A stretch of 64,000 nucleotides of DNA, from positions 23,195,931 through 23,259,930 of the forward strand of contig NC_080092.1 of the NCBI RefSeq assembly GCF_950005125.1, given 5' to 3'. The translations under genes were made by a program, and so were the position numbers. Of this stretch, positions 19,801 through 31,239 are shown piece by piece. Source of the DNA: Chionomys nivalis. Taxonomy: Eukaryota; Chordata; Mammalia; Rodentia; Cricetidae. The stretch's first letter is position 1, and each line of letters begins with the position of its first letter. Below the pieces are notes generated by a model, which was not told the origin of the DNA, ran no database searches, and saw nothing but the letters and a program-made list of their open reading frames with translations.

Positions 19801-19964
19801 GAAAGAACCGAAAGCGTTAAAGCCCCAGGACTCAGAGAAGACCCATATCACAGCAAATATGCAGTTGTTCTTTTCTTCAAGATCTAAAAGCATGTATCTC
19901 TTAAGTATTTCAAATACAGCTAAGGTCCTACCTTGGGGAGATCTAGACATGTTTGCGTTTGTAA

Positions 19965-20165
19965 GACTTTGCTGTGACAAACATTTAAAAGCAGAAGTGA
20001 TGGAGGAAGGATTTGTTTCAGCTTGAGGTTACAGGGAGTTCAGTGCATGGTAGCCTGGTTTACCATTTTTGGAATGAGGGAAACTTAGCAACTGGAGAAT
20101 GTGGGCAACATTTTAGCCATTAACCTTTGGTAGATAAGCAAGGAGACACAGGAGGACCTGGGATA
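19965..20165 (-). repeat. MaLR-type LTR fragment
   Basis: 'tttgctgtgacaaacattta', 'ggaggaaggatttgtttcagc' (20010-20030) and 'agttcagtgcatggtagcc' follow the antisense end of rodent ERVL-MaLR-like LTRs. Related copies in this window are at 30066, 55565 and 57092. Confidence 0.45.
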
Positions 20166-20169
20166 AGAT

Positions 20170-20360
20170 GGGGGCAGAAGTGATGGTTCAGCAGATAGAG
20201 GCACTTGGCCCTAATCCTGATCACATAAGTAGTTCCATACCAGAGCCTCACATGGTGGCCTGAGAAAACCAACAATAAGTTCTTCTCCAACCTTCATACG
20301 CATGCTCACAGGCACACATATACAAGTGAGAAAAAAATGTAAAATTTCATTTAAAAAAAC
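20170..20360 (+). repeat. B3/B2-family SINE
   Basis: 'gcagaagtgatggttcagca', 'tcacatggtggcctgagaaa', 'caggcacacatatacaag' and an A-rich end. It is a decayed tRNA-derived SINE. Confidence 0.6.
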
Positions 20361-20560
20361 CTAATGAATTTGGGTAGAAATTCAGAAGAGTGGCTTTGTA
20401 GAGAATCCTCTGTTGAAAAGTATCATTGAAAAACTCAGTGATTAATGTCTCTAGATTAGTGCTCCAGATAGACAACTTTTGAAATCTGTTACTCACAAGA
20501 AGAAGTAACTCACGACCACATCTAAGCAGAAATCTTATCAACAGGCATATCATATCATGC

Positions 20561-20611
20561 TAAGTATGATGAGAAAAAGATAACAGCATGAAATGGGAGC
20601 ATTCAGATTTA
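20561..20611. repeat. 51-bp direct repeat, copy 2
   Basis: A near-identical copy of 19750-19800, 811 bp downstream, in the same orientation. It overlaps the start of the 59-bp tandem duplication by five bases. Confidence 0.9.
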
Positions 20612-20719
20612 TGCAAAGTACAGTCTTTTTCTTCTTATACGTAATGGGCTATAGGGCTATAATGAATTTATGCAAAGTACAGTCTTTTTCTTCTTATACG
20701 TAATGGGCTATAGGGCTAT
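20607..20719. repeat. 59-bp tandem duplication
   Basis: 20607-20660 is repeated exactly at 20666-20719 with a 59-bp period; each copy begins 'atttatgcaaagtacag' and ends 'ggctatagggctat'. Identity suggests a recent event. Confidence 0.95.
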
Positions 20720-22606
20720 GTACGCACCCAGTTATAAATATCATCTGCATGCCAGAGATTAACCACAGCCCATTTTTACTCTTAATTAGTGAAGGCAGCT
20801 AACATTTACTGAAAGAACTTGACCAAATGTGAAAGCTGCCTTTCATATGGGCTAGTATTCTAACCTTCATAAAATGCACAGATTGGAAGGATCATTTATC
20901 AAGTAATGCCTTGTGAGCCCTGTGATGATCTTAACCCTCAAGCAATATCTGGGAAAGCCCATGGGTGTAAGTCATGTGATAATTTAATCACATGCCCACA
21001 AAAAAAAGACCCCCAATGACTAATAATAAGATGTTGAGCAACCCTGAACAAAGAGACATAGTTAAGACACAAACTCAGTAAAAAGCCAGCTTTGAAGTCT
21101 TCTGTAGGAGAAGCCACATCTCAGCTTCTCTTCAGCATCTCCATTCTAACACAAACTCCTCCTTGCCTCTCAAACCAAAGTCTAGTTTCAGGAGAGTACG
21201 GTGAGAGTGGGCGTTACCTTTAGAGGCTTTTGGGGCATCTCAGAAATTATAAAAACCTATGGATTCATGGTGAAAATAGGATCAAAAGATACTGGGATTA
21301 CGTTTTGCAGATTTTATATTAGGAATACACACACACGCACACACCTTTGAGGAAACCACAAATTGATTTGAATGATTTTCGGTCAGTGACCTTTCATCAC
21401 TGTTCTTATTGATTTCTGGAAGGCTGAGGAGTAGATGTGTCTGGAAGCGGAGTATTACAATGTCAGTGGTAATGGATGTCAGGAGGACTCCAGTGATATC
21501 AGCTTTGTGCTGCTGAAGGAGCTCTTTCTCAGGGGCTAGGGGCTTTGCTGAGCATGCTCTTTCTGCTGAAGTTTTAAAATTTCCATCATTAGCAAGATGT
21601 TATATTGCTCATCTTATTTATTAGGATACAAATGTTAAAGGGGTAATTTTAGGCAGGTCAAGTTCCCATTGATTTTTAATAAAGGATGAAAGAGTTCAAA
21701 GCTCTCATCAAAATTCAGTAAAAAGATTCAGTGAAAATAATGTATGCCATATTTTCCACACATTGGGAACTTATTTGGAATACTTAATTCATAAACAAAA
21801 AGGACACATATCACAAAGCCACAAATTTATTATTCTCATAAGCACCTTCAGCTGAGCTCTTTTTCTTGCGGTGCTGAGCATATAACTGCCTTGGATTATC
21901 AGGGTTTGTTTATTTTTGTTGATTCTTTTTTTTTTAAGTCACATGCTTATCCTCTTTCCAATCCAAAACCAACTTAGTTTTGTGTCAGAAAAGCAAACAT
22001 TAGACAGGAGAAAAATCTTTCAGCTTTCCCTAGCAGATCAAATAAGACTGAAAATTTCAAAAGGTGGATTCTCAATTTTTAAAGAAGAAAACATTTACTT
22101 CAGTGAAATTACCTTTTGAGGTTGCATGAAACACATAACAAAGATCCAGGTTTCTTCGAGCATACAACACTCCTTCACTATTGTTAAGACGCACCACTTT
22201 CCCTGCTCAAGAAACAAAACAAAACAAGGAAAACCGCATTGACTTTAGCAAGTGAGTAGGAATGACAAGTAGACACCTTGAAAAAAAATGCTGCTGTGTG
22301 GAGACTGAGAGGAGAAGGAGGTTAAAAAGAAGAAGCATTCTGAGATCTAGAACCAGAATGAAGCTACTTAGTTCTCATGGGAGTTTAAGATGCAGGCCAC
22401 ACCCACCTGCTTATCATCCCAGTGACATACGAAAATCCTGAAGAGATGCAGACTTCAGGGCAGGGAGTGACTGGTGACAAGTACTCCTGTGAATCAGAAC
22501 AGGCCCTACCATTACGTCACACACTCAAGGCCAATTTCATATTTAACACTTTTGTACCTAAGGTTTTTTGCGTGTAGAAGATGAATATTAATAGTTCTTC
22601 GTAAGC
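20720..22606. other. Unique sequence, no feature recognised
   Basis: It has a short (AC)n at about 21328-21345 and a poly-T at 21927. No repeat family or exon could be supported. Confidence 0.45.
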
Positions 22607-22815
22607 TTTTTTTTTTTTTTACCTTTATGCACATAGGTATGTGCTTGGGTGAGTTTATGTGTACCACAAGAACATAGGAACCTGACGAAGCTGGAGAATG
22701 AGAGCATCATATGTCCTGGAACTGGAATTACAGGTGTTTGGGAGCCACCATATAGGTGGAGTCCAGGTGCTCTGGGAGAGCAGCCCATGTTCTTAATCAC
22801 TGAGTCATAACCATA
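22607..22815 (-). repeat. B3/B2-family SINE
   Basis: The poly-T at 22609-22620 is the A-tail in reverse. The 3'-to-5' order 'caggtgtttgggagccacca', 'gagtccaggtgctctgggag' and 'catgttcttaatcactgagt' is the reverse complement of the tRNA-derived B3 head. Confidence 0.7.
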
Positions 22816-23257
22816 TCTTAGTTCTTACTTTGAATGATAAAATTATATACATATACATACACAAGCACACACACAAGTTGGTGTGGAATGTTACAACAAT
22901 AATGCTGGGCATCTTTAATGTTAGTTAGCCACCTCATTAATACAAATAAATAAGAGTACCGAACAAACTTTCAGATGCTTGATGTCTGAACTTTTCTGCA
23001 AATGATATAGCCACTAAATCATGAGAAAATGTGACATACTTTTCAAGGGCCTTCAAAATCTAAGCGAATGCAATTAACCCAGCAGCAGCACACACAGTAT
23101 GTGGAGGAGGCCAAGATCCTTTCAGTTTTCATGTAGATATGCAATAGCAAACCCTAAGGTCCCAATCAGTAAGCCAGTTGTTACTACTATTAAAAAGTTA
23201 TTTCTACTGCTTTCCTTTTTTTCCTTTTTATAGATTGCAGCAGCCATCAAAGTTGGG
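22816..23257. other. Unique sequence, no feature recognised
   Basis: It has only short AC/TACA runs near 22847-22877. Confidence 0.45.
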
Positions 23258-23261
23258 AGAG

Positions 23262-23332
<71 letters not shown>

Positions 23333-23396
23333 GAAAGAAAGAAAGAAAGAGAGGGGAAAAGAGAGAGAAAGAGAGAGACAGAGAGACAGAGAAAGA
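23258..23396. repeat. (GAAA)n / (GA)n purine microsatellite
   Basis: About 75 bases of near-perfect GAAA units grade into GAGA/GACA repeats. Open frames here are low-complexity translations. Confidence 0.95.
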
Positions 23397-24509
23397 GCTA
23401 TTCATATCCCAAAAAGATAACTGAAGGCTGTTACCAAGAAAGTAGTTTTTATCCTGCAAGGACCAAGACTATTTTGTCCCTGATTTTGTAGTCATGAACT
23501 AAAGCAGGAAATGTGTTTAGGAAATAGTGCGCTCCTGGATTACAATATAACATAGATCATAAAATTGAGATTTAACCTGGAAAAGGGCAAAGGAAGAAAA
23601 GGAAATTAACTCTGACACTCAGAAAGTAAAATTGAAAAGGAAAGGCAACGAAAGTTACAAGAGGAAATATAATACCACAGAAGGAAGAAATGTTCCTTTG
23701 AATATTAGCATGGTGGTAACTGAACTCCTGAGTGCTCTATCGATGAGCGGAGCTATCATTAATCTTTTGTGACAAGACACTTTGGAGTAACCAGATTGTG
23801 TGATAGTCCCAGGCCCTGAATATCCTGTATTATCCTCGGGATTGAAGATGACTGCAATATACAGTAATTGCTGTATCGTGTTTCTCCATTGTAGTAAATT
23901 TTAACAGAAATGGCTTTCAAAAGCTGTCTTAATAAAAGTGATTTAGGAAAAAAAAAAAAACCCACCTAACTCTAGCTATTTCTTTTTCACAGTGTTCACT
24001 TAGATGGATGTGGTCTTGAACCTCTCTTCAGGAGGGTAGTTATTGTGTCATTGAAAGCTCAGGTAAGAATTGAGAGCCTACACTTGGCCCAGGTTTTCGA
24101 GCACAATACCCCGAGTTGTATAATTAGCACAAGTTGAACATATTTTCACCAACCTCAATTTACGACATTTAACCTCTTTGTGAGAGACATTTTCAGAGAG
24201 AGTTTAAGATCAAGAGTAGACAAATCTCAACCTAAACTTTTATCTTGAGTTTAAAAAAAAAAAGACTATGAAAAGGGAAGGCTTTTCTAGCAGTTGAAAG
24301 GGAGAGAAAGGGGCTTGCTTTTTGCTGTACAGTAATTATGAAACTTGATAAGGAATGGAAAACGGGGAAAAATAGGTAGACATACACCAGCAACCCCACC
24401 CCATACTGTTCTGTTCAATACAGAAGAATTACATTGTTGAGCTGGGTAGTCACTTTCTAAAGTCAATCCTGTTTCAACTCAATTTGTCAAGCAGTGCTGA
24501 TTGTATGTC
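23397..24509. other. Unique sequence, no feature recognised
   Basis: An A13 run lies at about 23949. Minus-strand frame 23759-23965 has no domain. Confidence 0.45.
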
Positions 24510-24640
24510 AATGAACACGTTATTTAATCAAGCTTTCTCATCAGTGGTATGTAGGTAGAGAATGATAATGGCTATTTTACTTAGGGTTGTTGTTTAAGCT
24601 AAATAAGTCAGATAAAAATGTTTTGCCAGTAATGTCAACC
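24510..24640 (-). repeat. MIR SINE fragment
   Basis: 'tatttaatcaagctttctca', 'agagaatgataatggctatt' and 'ttagggttgttgtttaagct' follow antisense MIR. Confidence 0.5.
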
Positions 24641-24719
24641 AAACAGTGCTTGCTGAGGTTTGAAGTTATTGGGAGTTGAATGGTGGCACCAAAAGATGTG
24701 CCTGTGAGGGCGTACTTAT

Positions 24720-24780
24720 GTCTGTCTGTGTGTGTGTGTGTCTGTGTGTGTGTCTGTCTGTGTGTTTGTAGGTGTGTGTC
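24720..24780. repeat. (TG)n / (TCTG)n microsatellite
   Basis: Alternating TGTG and TCTGTCTG blocks, about 60 bp. Confidence 0.9.
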
Positions 24781-25284
24781 CTGACTTTATCGCATTCAGA
24801 AAAAGCAAGTTTTTGCAGCTGTGATTATGGATGCCACTGTGATAGTTTCCTGGGCAATCCAAATAAGTCTAAAGTCTAATAAAAATATTCTTATAAAAGA
24901 CAGAAGAGGCAAAAAGAAAAGCAGAAGTAAAGGTGGTGTCAGAGATTGCAGGATGATGGATGCCACCAGCAAGGAGAACTTCTCTCCTAGAGCTTAAGAG
25001 GGACCACGGTTCTATTAACATCTGAAGTTTAGCTTTCTGGCCTCAGGACCCACAACACAATCTGTTACTGTACAACTCACAAGTTGTGTCAATTAATACA
25101 GAGCTTGGAATAATACTTGGAAAATTAATACAGAACTTCCTAAAGAGCAGTTTGGAATGCAATGTAAAGTGCTTATACATCAACTTTAAATAAATAACAC
25201 AGTGGTTTGGAGTATATTATGGTGTTAGATGTTTAAATGTGATGAAACAACCATTTCAACAATAAGACAAATTCTCTGCCTTAT
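24781..25284. other. Unique sequence, no feature recognised
   Basis: No repeat or coding signal was seen. Confidence 0.4.
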
Positions 25285-25455
25285 TGTCTTGAAACAGGAT
25301 CTCTTTCATTATCAGAAGCTCACTTTTCTGGCTAGGGTGAGTGGTTAGCACACTCCCAGGTGACATACCAGGTTTGTTTATTCTATTGCTAGGGATTGAA
25401 ACTCAGGTTATTGTGTTTAGAGGGTGAATACTGCTAGCTATCTCACCAGCCCACA
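25285..25455 (-). repeat. B4-like (ID-B1) SINE
   Basis: 'aaacaggatctctttcatta' is an antisense B1-like part. 'gctagggattgaaactcagg' then 'gctagctatctcaccagccc' is the reverse of an ID/tRNA-like head. That order is typical of B4 composites. Confidence 0.5.
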
Positions 25456-26204
25456 TTATAACCACATGTGAACATACAACTGTGCCATTGTATCACAATG
25501 CTGGATAAGTCACCTTCCTGTTTCTGAAGATTTAACCATCCAAGCAAAACCTCCATCCCCATCGAACAGTGTGCACTAGGAGGTATCAAGTTACTATGGT
25601 GGCCTTTCAGGTGTGTGGCCAGGAGAAGTCAGCAAGGCTTTGAGGGCAGCTACAAAGGAAGAGCAATCCCTCTCCAGCTCAGATTTTAAGTCTCTCCTTT
25701 ATCAGCAGGCTTAATCCTTCTTTTCTCCTATGGAAACTTAGGAAATTCAGGTTCCCAGAAATTTTATCCAGAATCTATATCCTCTGATTTATTGAGATTG
25801 GAAACATTTTGCTCTAATTTTTTCTTGAGGTGTTTAAAAAGCAATCCTATGTTTCAGCTCTTATTCCACTTTTGACGTTGTTTTATTCTGCTTGAAAGAC
25901 GCCTTTATAGAAAGACATCATGTGATGTTTGTCCTGTTTTTATTGATGGTGCTTATTCAATCAGTGTTAATTGATGGAATTGACAGCTCTTCTAGGCATG
26001 ATAGAGGGGATAAGTATTGACACTTTGCTTATTCCATACTTTGATCTGCTGCCATACTGCTGCTTATGTGTTTGGCAAGTACAGACCAGAGACATTTATT
26101 GTCCCATGATATTTTAAAGGCAATTATGCATAATCGAGCTTAGTGAGAAAATTATTATCTGCAGATGAGCACAAGGACCTGATTTAGAAACCCCAGAACC
26201 AATA
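25456..26204. other. Unique sequence, no feature recognised
   Basis: No repeat or coding signal was seen. Confidence 0.4.
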
Positions 26205-26435
26205 TGTATCCAGACACAGTGGTGTTTGTAATTCCAGTGCTTCTTTGTCCAGGCGTGACACAGAGATGGGAGAATCATGAATCACCAGAAACTTTATGGG
26301 GCTGCTAGCTTGGAATATATCACAGTGAAAACCAAAAGAAGTCCTGTTTCTGACAAGGAGAAATGTAGGGACCTACATGACATAGAGACACCTGCACTCA
26401 GGCATGAACACACACACAGGGAGATAATCACACAT
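26205..26435 (+). repeat. B4-family SINE
   Basis: 'ccagacacagtggtgtttgta', 'ttccagtgcttctttgtcca', 'cagtgaaaaccaaaagaag' and the CA-rich end 'catgaacacacacacagg' match the sense B1-like core and tail of a rodent composite SINE. The frame at 26277-26474 lies inside it and is not a gene. Confidence 0.5.
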
Positions 26436-27374
26436 AACAGCTGGTTATGTAATAGAGGGTTATTAATAATATAACTGTCCAGAAAACTTTCCTGCCCATT
26501 AGAAGTCAATTTTATGGGACACGAAATTTAGCGTACAGTATAGTAATAATCTTACCTGAGTTTAGGGCCTAGTTCTGATATTAATAGCAGAGATAACTTA
26601 GGTAAAGTAATTAATTATGTAGCATTTAATTCTCTTTGTTCTTAATAAAACATAATGCTTGAGTCATTTTTTATAATTTTGAGAATTCAGTGCCACAAAT
26701 TATTTAGAATACTAGCAGTTTCTTGCACATGAGCAATTAATAAATTGTACCTAAAATGATCATACCTATAGGATAGAAATCTAACATAATTATTAGATAG
26801 CCTTCAGTTTCATATTTTCATATTTCTTTAAAAATTGTATTAAATTATCTTGAGGATAATTTTTATAAATACACTTTTAATTTTATATCATGAAGGTGAG
26901 ACTTGTGATTTGAGATTAAATCAAAACTAAATGGCAGGCTCTTTTACCAAAATAGTGCTAAGCAATGCAGGGAATTGTATTAAATGGGTGCCATCTCTGG
27001 GATGCTGAGTTCTGTGCTTTATTTGAAAAAAAATCATAGCTTATTTGTATATAGACATATAAACACATAAACAAGCAGAGAAGTAAAAGCTATAGCAGGA
27101 GGGTTTGTAGGACAATCTGGGAAGCTCTAAGGAGCAAAAAAAAATCAAAGAAAATGTGGCTTAAGGAAAAATCTGTAACTATAAGGCAGATGGGAGCTAA
27201 TATTGAAGGTCCAAGAGAAGGCATTTCAAGATTGAAAATTAGTATGATCATTTTGTCTGCAAGAACCAGTACCCATAGAAGTGTGATAAGAGCTGGCCAT
27301 GCCATCTAAAGCAAATGGCAATTTGTCTCCCAAAGACAATCAAAAGTATAGGTAATGTTTGCATTATTGGAAAG
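26436..27374. other. AT-rich sequence, no feature recognised
   Basis: No repeat or coding signal was seen. The minus-strand frame at 27090-27305 is hydrophobic but unsupported. Confidence 0.4.
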
Positions 27375-27470
27375 TATATGGTCTCACTCTGTCGCCCATG
27401 GTCTTGAACTCACAGTACCCATGCTGCTTTGCCTTTCTGGATACTCAGTGGGTTTACAGATCTGTCCCAA
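27375..27470 (-). repeat. Degraded B1 SINE
   Basis: 'tggtctcactctgtcgccca', 'tggtcttgaactcacagtac' and 'ttgcctttctggatactcag' follow antisense B1 order. Confidence 0.5.
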
Positions 27471-28869
27471 TAAACTCAGACTGTAAATAAAATGTTTAGT
27501 TATATTTTCATGCCTACCTTATTTTCTACAAATACTAACTGAGCATTTATTTTGTTCAGGAGCCTACTGAGATGGTTTGCATGATGAAAGGTAGAACTCT
27601 AGCCTTAAAGGTGTCAAGTGAGGGGGCAGGTGGGTAAGCAGGCAATTACATCTACAATGTGTAGCTAGTGGTACTGAGATAAGTAGAGGGTCATTGGCTA
27701 TTAAAAAAAAAGGCTTTTGAAGTATTCTCTCAGCTAAACTTTGAAAGAAAAGCACAGTGAAATGTTATTTTTCTTCCTTCCTTTTTTTTTTCTAAGTGTG
27801 GTTGAAAGTCTGAACTAGACAGTGAAAGTGACACCTAAAACTGGGACAATAGAGAGAGGCACTGACCTCAAACCACAAAATCAAGGTCAATACAACTAAG
27901 GGTTACAAGAGACAGTGAGAACTGGCAAGAGACTATGCTCACCTAAATAAAAGAGTAGATTAGTAATTAAGGGGTTTGCCGTGTCATGGTGAGGAATTTG
28001 AATTCCACATTCTGGGGACAGTGGGTATTTTAAAAAGATCTGTACAGAAAAATAATGTAAGCCTATTTGTCTTTTGGAAAAATCATGGGTTAAAAGAAGT
28101 AAAGTCTGGAAGGGTAAAACTGGACATGTAGAACTGAGCTAGAAGGCACCTATCATCCTGATGAAAGATATACTGTCCTTCATAAGATAGTGGTAATGTG
28201 TACAGTTTGGAGAGGTAATACACAAAGTAGAGAACTGAAAAGTATTAATAAGCCAAAACTTTGGGCAGAGCAGCCCAGCAGATATTTTCATTCTGATAGG
28301 AATTCCAGAAGAGAGAGTTATATTTTGGAAGAAAGTGTTGTGCTCATTTTTAACATGCTAAAATATTCCTGTGGCATATTTACATATTCCTAGCTACCTA
28401 GGAGGAAATTAATATTAAACACAGACAGGAAATATAAATTTCAGATTTTCTAGCAAACGGGTGGTCACAGAAGTCTTTGGGATATTGGCACCTTCCCAAA
28501 CTATAACAAATGGAATAAAATAAAAACCTACATAAAGCTCAAACCTAGGAAACATCAGTCTTGTTTATGGAATAACAAATGTAAGAACATTAAAAATGCC
28601 CTGGCCAGATCAAGCAGACAGGTCGCAAGAAAACCAAAAGGACACAAACTCATTCCCAAGGGAAAAAACAGCAGGAAGAGAGAAATCAAGGTAATAATGA
28701 ATTACAGATAGTCCAAAATAAAGACTAAGAAAATCACTTGAGAATGATAACTATAGTCATATATGACCTATGGTCAACACAGTGTCATGAACAAAGACCA
28801 AAAATATCAGTGCTCAAAATAATCATACGTGGAATCCAGAAATGAAGCAATGTGCTCTCCAAGACTTTC
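27471..28869. other. Unique sequence, no feature recognised
   Basis: Possibly the 5' end of the MaLR-like LTR below begins before 28870, but no boundary could be supported. Confidence 0.4.
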
Positions 28870-29425
28870 TCAATCTAATTTCTTATAGAGCCTGGAACTA
28901 CCTGCTTATGGCTAGCACCATACACAATGACTTGGATCATCCCACATCCATCACAAATTCCAAGGCCAGCTGGCCTGGGTCTGAAAAAGCATGGGATAAA
29001 ACCGGACTTGCTGAACATAATGGACAATGAGGACTACTGAGAAGTCAAGACAATGGCACTGGGTTTTGACCCTACTGCACGTACTGGCTTTGTGGGAGCC
29101 TAGGCTGTTTGGATGCTCACCTTACTAGACCTGGATGGAGGTGGGAGGTCCTTGGACTCCCCACAGGGCAGGGAACCCTGACTGCTCTTAGGGCTGATGA
29201 GAGAGGGGGAGTTTATTGGGGGAGGGGGAGTGATATGGGAGGCGGTGGCAGGGAAGAGACAGAAATCTTTAATAAATAAATAATTAAAAAAAAGAAAGAA
29301 AAGGCACTGTAGGCTTGCCCATAGCTAAATCTGGTAAAAAAGCTCTTTATCATTTGAATTTTCCTCTTCGCAAATAACTCTAACTTGTTTCAAGTTGCAA
29401 TAAAACTAGGCAGCCCAAAGTATAA
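28870..29425 (-). repeat. MaLR-type LTR, split by an L1 tail
   Basis: 'gagcctggaactacctgctt' and 'gatcatcccacatccatcac' lie left of the L1. 'aggcactgtaggcttgccca', 'tttgaattttcctcttcgca' and 'tgtttcaagttgcaataaaa' lie right of it. Together they give the antisense end of the same LTR-like family seen at 55565-55921 and 57092-57490. Confidence 0.5.
28963..29302 (+). mobile_element. 5'-truncated L1 3' tail
   Basis: 'ccaaggccagctggcctggg', 'gcatgggataaaaccggact', 'tttgtgggagcctaggctgt', 'cacagggcagggaaccctga', the G-rich tract and an A-rich tail (aataaataaataattaaa) match the end of the L1 at 17650-18060. It is nested in the LTR-like repeat above. Confidence 0.85.
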
Positions 29426-30065
29426 AGGTGAGAAATTCTTCCCTTTGATAGTTTGATGGGAACGCCACAGGAAACATGTGAAATATTTCTTGGGCAGTCT
29501 CTACGTCTCCACAGACTACTCTCTTCAGTTTGTCAAAGGTACAATATAAAGAAGGTGTTGAGGTCCTGTATCTCTTAAGGCCATCTTATGTATTAGAAAC
29601 ACAAATTGATTCAGAAAATAATAAACACTCCAATGAGAATTATCAGCACTTTCGATATAATATCACTGTAGCTGGTTGGGAGGAAGATGGAAGAGGCTGA
29701 TCAACTGCCAATGAGAGGAAGTAGGTGCTGTAAATTAAGGCTAAGCTCAGAAATTTTGAAAATCATCGGTATTTCAACCTGCACTAGCAAGCTGCACTAC
29801 AAGAATGTAATGCTTGAGATGACGTGGTGATTACTGGATAAATGTGTTCCATATGTGTGTACGTTTGTATGTACAGAGATGGAGAGAGATTTTTGTTCTC
29901 CTAGGTGGTGTAATAGCCTTTCTTCTATGTTGCTAGTTGGAGTAATTTCACATATACCTCTCCGGGTAATGATGGAAAAGGAAATATTGCACACTAAGAG
30001 CTAAGTAGATGACTATTTGTTAACTATCTTCATGCACAGACTTCACTGAGAATAACATTTCTTGT
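29426..30065. other. Unique sequence, no feature recognised
   Basis: No repeat or coding signal was seen. Confidence 0.4.
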
Positions 30066-30420
30066 GATGATTGTGTGAGTCTCCCACAGCTTTGACAAAG
30101 TACCTCATATAAACAACTGGAAGGAAGGACTCATTTCTGTGGATTCACAGTTTTAGAGGCTTTAGTCTTTGGCTCCAATGCCTTTGTGTCTTCGGTGTGA
30201 CAGAAGATAATTGTAGAAACTGCTCACCTCTTGGCTGAGAGGAAACAGAGAAAGTGATAAAGAGGGGCCTGAAGCAAAATGCAGCTTCTAAGGACTTACT
30301 CCCAGAGATCTGCTTTCTTCAGGCAGTTCCTACTTCTTCAAGTTGCAAGAACCTTCCAAAATAGTGCTTCCAGGAAGAGAGGAAGTCTTCAATACATAAC
30401 TTGGTGGTGGGGGTCAGGTT
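30066..30420 (-). repeat. MaLR-type LTR, decayed
   Basis: 'agctttgacaaagtacctca', 'gaaggaaggactcatttctg', 'ggattcacagttttagaggc' and 'ctgctcacctcttggctgag' match the antisense pattern of ERVL-MaLR LTRs ('ttgtgacaaaatacc ... cacggtttcagagg'). Confidence 0.5.
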
Positions 30421-30857
30421 TCATATGTCAATCAAAGCAATAAGCTTATACGATTACCTATGCTATTACCACCCATCTAGCTTGCTGCTAGATAGAGCAA
30501 CCATGAATTGCTTTCTAATTAGAAAATGCCTATATTTAGGATTCAGATAGCTAGAAATTAAGTTGATTTTCAAATCCAAAAATCTCTTAGCCTATTAGAA
30601 GCCACAAATGGCATTCATAAGCAACAAAAATGATAATAAAACATTTTGTCCTTAAAAGCTGATGCACGTGACCAATGGCTAGCTCAGTGGCCAGAAATGT
30701 TGCACTGTGGCTCTGGACAGTAGTAAAAGATGGATTCCATAATGAAAGTACCTGGAAAGTAAGCTACAGGCGCTTTTCTTTTGCCACATTCTGATCTAAT
30801 AGAGTAGCCGAGACTTCATATTTATTAACATACATATCACCATTTTAATACACTGCT
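30421..30857. other. Unique sequence, no feature recognised
   Basis: No repeat or coding signal was seen. Confidence 0.4.
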
Positions 30858-31169
30858 TTATCTTTCTAGGAGAGTGTGTAGAGTACAGCAAAAGCCATAT
30901 TTTACAAGCCAATTGTAAATGCCTTTTAATGATGATTCACAGTGCTCTAATTCAGATTTCTCATCAATATCACCATCCTGCAGGCATGCATTAAAGCTGC
31001 AAATCATGTCTTCGGTAGTGCTACTGTCAGACTCAAAATTACTATACACATAGCTCAGAGACTGGGGATGAGGATCTCCCTCAGATACAATAGGTCTTCT
31101 CGGGCTTCTGCAAACTGGAAGGAATGGAAGCTGTGCCAGAGACGTATATGAGCATCCTTGTAAAACAAG
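30858..31169 (-). other. Weak candidate coding exon or exonic remnant
   Basis: A 103-codon open frame runs from 31169 to the stop at 30858-30860. The peptide is acidic and serine-rich around YSNFESDSSTTEDM, unlike the low-complexity or hydrophobic chance frames elsewhere. About 65 bases upstream, at 31238-31250 on the minus strand, is an acceptor-like T9-GCAG; the frame between that acceptor and the open frame is broken by one TAA at 31170-31172. I do not recognise the protein, and a frame this long can arise by chance in 64 kb. It could be a terminal exon in another reading context, a decayed exon, or nothing. Confidence 0.25.
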
Positions 31170-31239
31170 TTAGAGTCTCCATCTCATAAGAAGAAAAGCA
31201 GGCAGGCCCTCCTTCAGTTCAGAGAAACAGCACCCTCCT

